From positions 1 through 16,033 of the forward strand of contig NSHO01000025.1 of the NCBI GenBank assembly GCA_002737105.1: a DNA stretch of 16,033 nt, read 5' to 3'. Below, one piece after another: positions 13,871 through 16,033 of the stretch. Every line of letters begins with the position of its first letter. Within the stretch, counting starts at the first letter, position 1. A model generated the notes under the pieces. The model was given only the letters and a program-made list of their open reading frames with translations. It was not told where the DNA came from and searched no databases. Source of the DNA: Flavobacteriales bacterium. GTDB taxonomy: Bacteria; Bacteroidota; Bacteroidia; Flavobacteriales; Flavobacteriaceae. The translations under genes were made by a program, and so were the position numbers.

Positions 13871-15274
13871 TTACAATTCATCAGGGAAAATTTTCCCTGG
13901 ATTTAAAATATTATTAGGATCAAAAACGGCTTTTATGCGTTCCATAAGTTCCAAATGACCCTTATTAAAAGCAATATTCATATAGTTTTTTTGTACCAAT
14001 CCAATGCCGTGTTCTCCAGATAATGTTCCTTTTAATGAAACTGTCAATGCAAAAATTTCTCGAATTCCTTTTGGAACTTCTGTTTTCCAATTGTCATCAG
14101 TCATTGAACCTTTGATAATGTTTACATGTAAATTTCCATCACCAGCGTGTCCATAACACACCGATTGAAATCCGTATTTTGAACCAATTTCCTTAATTCC
14201 TTTTAATAATTTCGGCAATTCGTAACGCGGCACTACAGTATCTTCTTCCTTATAAATTGAATTTGCTTTTACGGCTTCAGCTACACCTCTACGCATTTTC
14301 CAAAGGGCATTTTTTTGATCTTCTGTATCTGCAAATAATACTTCATCAATTTCAAATTGTTCCACCACTTCCAATATTTTTTCGGCTTCTTGCATTAAAA
14401 TTTCCGGGTAATTACCATCTACTTCTATAAGTAAATGGGCTTGATGTTCTGGTTTTACCTCTACAGAAATACCATCTAAATATTTAACTGACCAATCTAT
14501 TGCATCGCGCTCCATAAATTCTAAAGCACTAGGTACAATTCCGGCTCTAAATATAGCAGAAACGGCTTCACAAGCTTGAGTAGCTTTATAAAAAGGCACC
14601 AAAAGCAACACATTATGCTTATTTTTAGGTATTAGTTTTAAAACAATTTTAGTTACAATTCCTAAAGTACCTTCACTTCCTACCATCAATTGGGTAAGGT
14701 TATAACCCGTTGAATTTTTTAAAGTATTTGCACCGGTCCAAATAATAGCGCCCGTTGGCAAAACCACTTCCAAATTCAGCACATAATCTTTTGTTACGCC
14801 ATATTTTACAGCACGTGCGCCACCAGCATTTTCGGCAACGTTACCTCCTATCCAACAACTTCCCATACTACTTGGATCTACAGGATAAAATAGGTTTTTT
14901 TGGCCAACTGCATCTCGTAATACTTGAGTAATAACAGCGGGTTCGGTGATGACTTGTAAATTATTTTCGTCTATTTCAATAATTTTATTTAATCGCTCTA
15001 GAGATAAGCCAATGCCTCCAAAAACAGATAATGCACCACCACTCAAACCAGTTCTTGCGCCTATTGGAGTAGTTGGTATTTTATATTGATTGGCAATAAT
15101 TAAAATTTTTGAAATTTCTTGTGCATTAGCGGGTTTTAGAACAACTTGTGGCGGAAATGATAAATCTTCAGTTTCATCATGACCAAAATGCAAAAGTGTT
15201 TCTGCATCAGTAAAAATATAATTTTCGCCTACAATAGCGGTTAATTTTTGATAAGCCTCTGTATTGAAATTCAT
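13871..15274 (-). CDS. glcD: FAD-linked oxidase, GlcD/D-lactate dehydrogenase family
   Basis: A 467-residue flavoprotein of the vanillyl-alcohol-oxidase fold. The N-terminal PCMH FAD domain has VVLKPANAQEISKIL (44-58), PIGARTGLSGGAL (70-82), YPVDPSSMGSCWIGGNVAEN (130-149), GGARAVKYG (151-159) and VGSEGTLGIVT (198-208). The C-terminal oxidase domain has GHAGDGNLHVN (375-385), with the two His used in catalysis and metal binding, and GEHGIG (420-425). The likely reaction is oxidation of a 2-hydroxy acid such as D-lactate or glycolate, passing electrons to quinone or another carrier. No GlcE or GlcF partner is adjacent, which favours a D-lactate dehydrogenase-type single-subunit enzyme; the substrate is not decided. 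It is monocistronic and its 3' end holds an 18-bp palindrome. Confidence 0.88.
   Translation of the reverse strand: MNFNTEAYQKLTAIVGENYIFTDAETLLHFGHDETEDLSFPPQVVLKPANAQEISKILIIANQYKIPTTPIGARTGLSGGALSVFGGIGLSLERLNKIIEIDENNLQVITEPAVITQVLRDAVGQKNLFYPVDPSSMGSCWIGGNVAENAGGARAVKYGVTKDYVLNLEVVLPTGAIIWTGANTLKNSTGYNLTQLMVGSEGTLGIVTKIVLKLIPKNKHNVLLLVPFYKATQACEAVSAIFRAGIVPSALEFMERDAIDWSVKYLDGISVEVKPEHQAHLLIEVDGNYPEILMQEAEKILEVVEQFEIDEVLFADTEDQKNALWKMRRGVAEAVKANSIYKEEDTVVPRYELPKLLKGIKEIGSKYGFQSVCYGHAGDGNLHVNIIKGSMTDDNWKTEVPKGIREIFALTVSLKGTLSGEHGIGLVQKNYMNIAFNKGHLELMERIKAVFDPNNILNPGKIFPDEL
13882..13899. repeat. 18-bp perfect palindrome at the 3' end of the oxidase gene
   Basis: CAGGGAAAATTTTCCCTG is its own reverse complement, lying within the last dozen codons of the oxidase gene and 19 bp from the stop of the convergent gene. 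It may stop transcripts from both sides or be coincidental. Confidence 0.5.
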
Positions 15275-15368
15275 AGTTTTATGTTTTTTTACCTCTTAAT
15301 TTCGAAGGAATCGAATAGTATATGTTTGGTGTTATTTTTGTTTTTTGATATTAAATTTACTTCTTTTG

Positions 15369-15467
15369 AAAACGAATGCCCTAGCCCTGATAGGAGCGTC
15401 ATCCTTATATTTTACTTGTTAAAGAGTAAAATATAAGATTTAGCGGATAGCAGGAATGGCTTCTTTT
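15369..15467 (+). ncRNA. Flavo-1-like structured RNA
   Basis: Between the two outward-facing genes, positions about 15378-15457 carry the conserved blocks CCCTAGCCCTGATAGGAGCG and AGCGGATAGCAGGA, which I recognise as the hallmark of the Flavo-1 RNA motif found many times in flavobacterial genomes. An internal 12-bp perfect hairpin is formed by 15404-15415 and 15426-15437 with a 10-nt loop. AAAA-GAA-GCC (15369-15380, two 1-nt bulges) can pair with GGC-TTC-TTTT (15458-15467), closing the RNA and supplying a T-rich 3' end. A weak TTG / TAAATTTA pair (15326-15328, 15352-15359) lies just upstream. The function of Flavo-1 RNAs is unknown. Family assignment is from memory; the folds are directly visible. 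Confidence 0.65.
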
Positions 15468-15503
15468 AAAAAAAATTATTACTTTTACGCAAAGCAATTT
15501 TAA

Positions 15504-16033
15504 TTGAGTAAAAATAATAAAATATCTGCACTTTCCGAAAAAGACGGAATAATAAAACCTGAAATACTAAGTTCTCAGGTAGCAAAGCACATTCAGGCAT
15601 TTAGAAAGCTAGAAATTAGTGCGGCAGAATTGATTGAAAAAATTATTTTAGGCGACAAAGTGGCTTTGAGTAGAGCCATTACTTTAATTGAAAGCACCAA
15701 CCCAATCCATTTTGAAAAAGCGAATGAAGTCATTAATGGTTGTTTGCCCTATGCGAATCAATCAGTTCGAATTGGTATTACAGGTGTTCCTGGTGTAGGA
15801 AAAAGCACTTTTATAGAAGCCTTTGGAACACACTTAACCAGCATAGGTAAAAAAGTAGCGGTTTTAGCAGTTGATCCAAGCAGCACATTAAGTCACGGCA
15901 GTATTTTGGGAGATAAAACCCGAATGGAAGAATTGGTAAAAGATGAACTTGCATTTATACGACCAAGTGCGTCGGGTGAAAGCTTAGGTGGTGTGGCAAG
16001 AAAAACTCGAGAAGCGATTATTTTATGTGAAGC
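15504..16033 (+). CDS. meaB: Methylmalonyl-CoA mutase-associated GTPase MeaB (3' end outside window)
   Basis: MeaB (ArgK family) is a G3E GTPase that protects and reloads adenosylcobalamin-dependent methylmalonyl-CoA mutase. The visible 176 codons contain a helical N-terminus ([15 protein letters not shown]), [13 protein letters not shown] (55-67), then the GTPase core: [19 protein letters not shown] (90-108) with the P-loop, [20 protein letters not shown] (120-139) and [20 protein letters not shown] (151-170), all highly characteristic of the family. The frame begins right after an in-frame TAA (15501-15503). The first possible start is TTG at 15504, and no ATG occurs until codon 141, well past the P-loop, so a TTG start is deduced. 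It follows the Flavo-1-like RNA by 36 bp; the remainder lies beyond the window. Confidence 0.92.
   Translation, partial: MSKNNKISALSEKDGIIKPEILSSQVAKHIQAFRKLEISAAELIEKIILGDKVALSRAITLIESTNPIHFEKANEVINGCLPYANQSVRIGITGVPGVGKSTFIEAFGTHLTSIGKKVAVLAVDPSSTLSHGSILGDKTRMEELVKDELAFIRPSASGESLGGVARKTREAIILCE

Noticed and set aside
15248..15436. Plus-strand open frame of 62 codons before meaB
   Set aside because: It runs through the structured RNA and starts inside the oxidase gene; composition is not protein-like.

Overview
The window looks like chromosomal DNA of a flavobacterium (Bacteroidota, probably Flavobacteriaceae). The evidence is a very AT-rich base composition, promoters of the Bacteroidota type (TTG, about 19-22 bp, TAnnTTTG) instead of -35/-10 boxes, few Shine-Dalgarno-like sites, tRNAs without an encoded CCA, a Flavo-1-like structured RNA, and gene families typical of the group: an FKBP lipoprotein with Asp-rich calcium-type loops, a zeaxanthin-type crtI-crtB-crtZ operon and MeaB. 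The genus cannot be named from the sequence alone.

Layout. 1-4.2 kb is a surface-glycan block. Two plus-strand family 2 glycosyltransferases (the first cut by the window edge) converge on a minus-strand operon dapD-GT9-GT4. dapD supplies the lysine/diaminopimelate pathway, and its two downstream genes resemble lipopolysaccharide or capsule glycosyltransferases. 4.2-6.8 kb holds an FKBP-type peptidyl-prolyl isomerase lipoprotein, then divergently an Hsp15-like S4 RNA-binding protein, a 42-codon small gene and a PyrR-like phosphoribosyltransferase, which converge on shikimate kinase (aroK). 6.95-7.32 kb is a tRNA cluster: two identical tRNA-Lys(UUU), a hairpin with a T-run, and tRNA-Leu(GAG).

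7.36-11.13 kb is the most distinctive part. A MerR-family regulator with an apparent B12-binding module (W-x9-EH and ExHxxG both present, as in the light sensor CarH) starts a carotenoid operon: phytoene desaturase, phytoene synthase, then beta-carotene hydroxylase. This predicts light- and adenosylcobalamin-controlled carotenoid synthesis; a lycopene cyclase is required but not present here.

11.17-13.9 kb contains an ABC-F translation factor, a DUF2007-like small protein, a Lys-rich 36-residue protein with its own terminator, and an unrecognised 129-residue protein. 13.87-16.03 kb has a GlcD-type FAD-linked oxidase, a Flavo-1-like noncoding RNA, and the 5' part of meaB, the GTPase chaperone of B12-dependent methylmalonyl-CoA mutase, apparently beginning with TTG. 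No mobile element, CRISPR array, phage gene or origin was seen. Most of the window is ordinary core genome; the B12-type regulator of carotenoid genes, the structured RNA and several small genes deserve the closest look.
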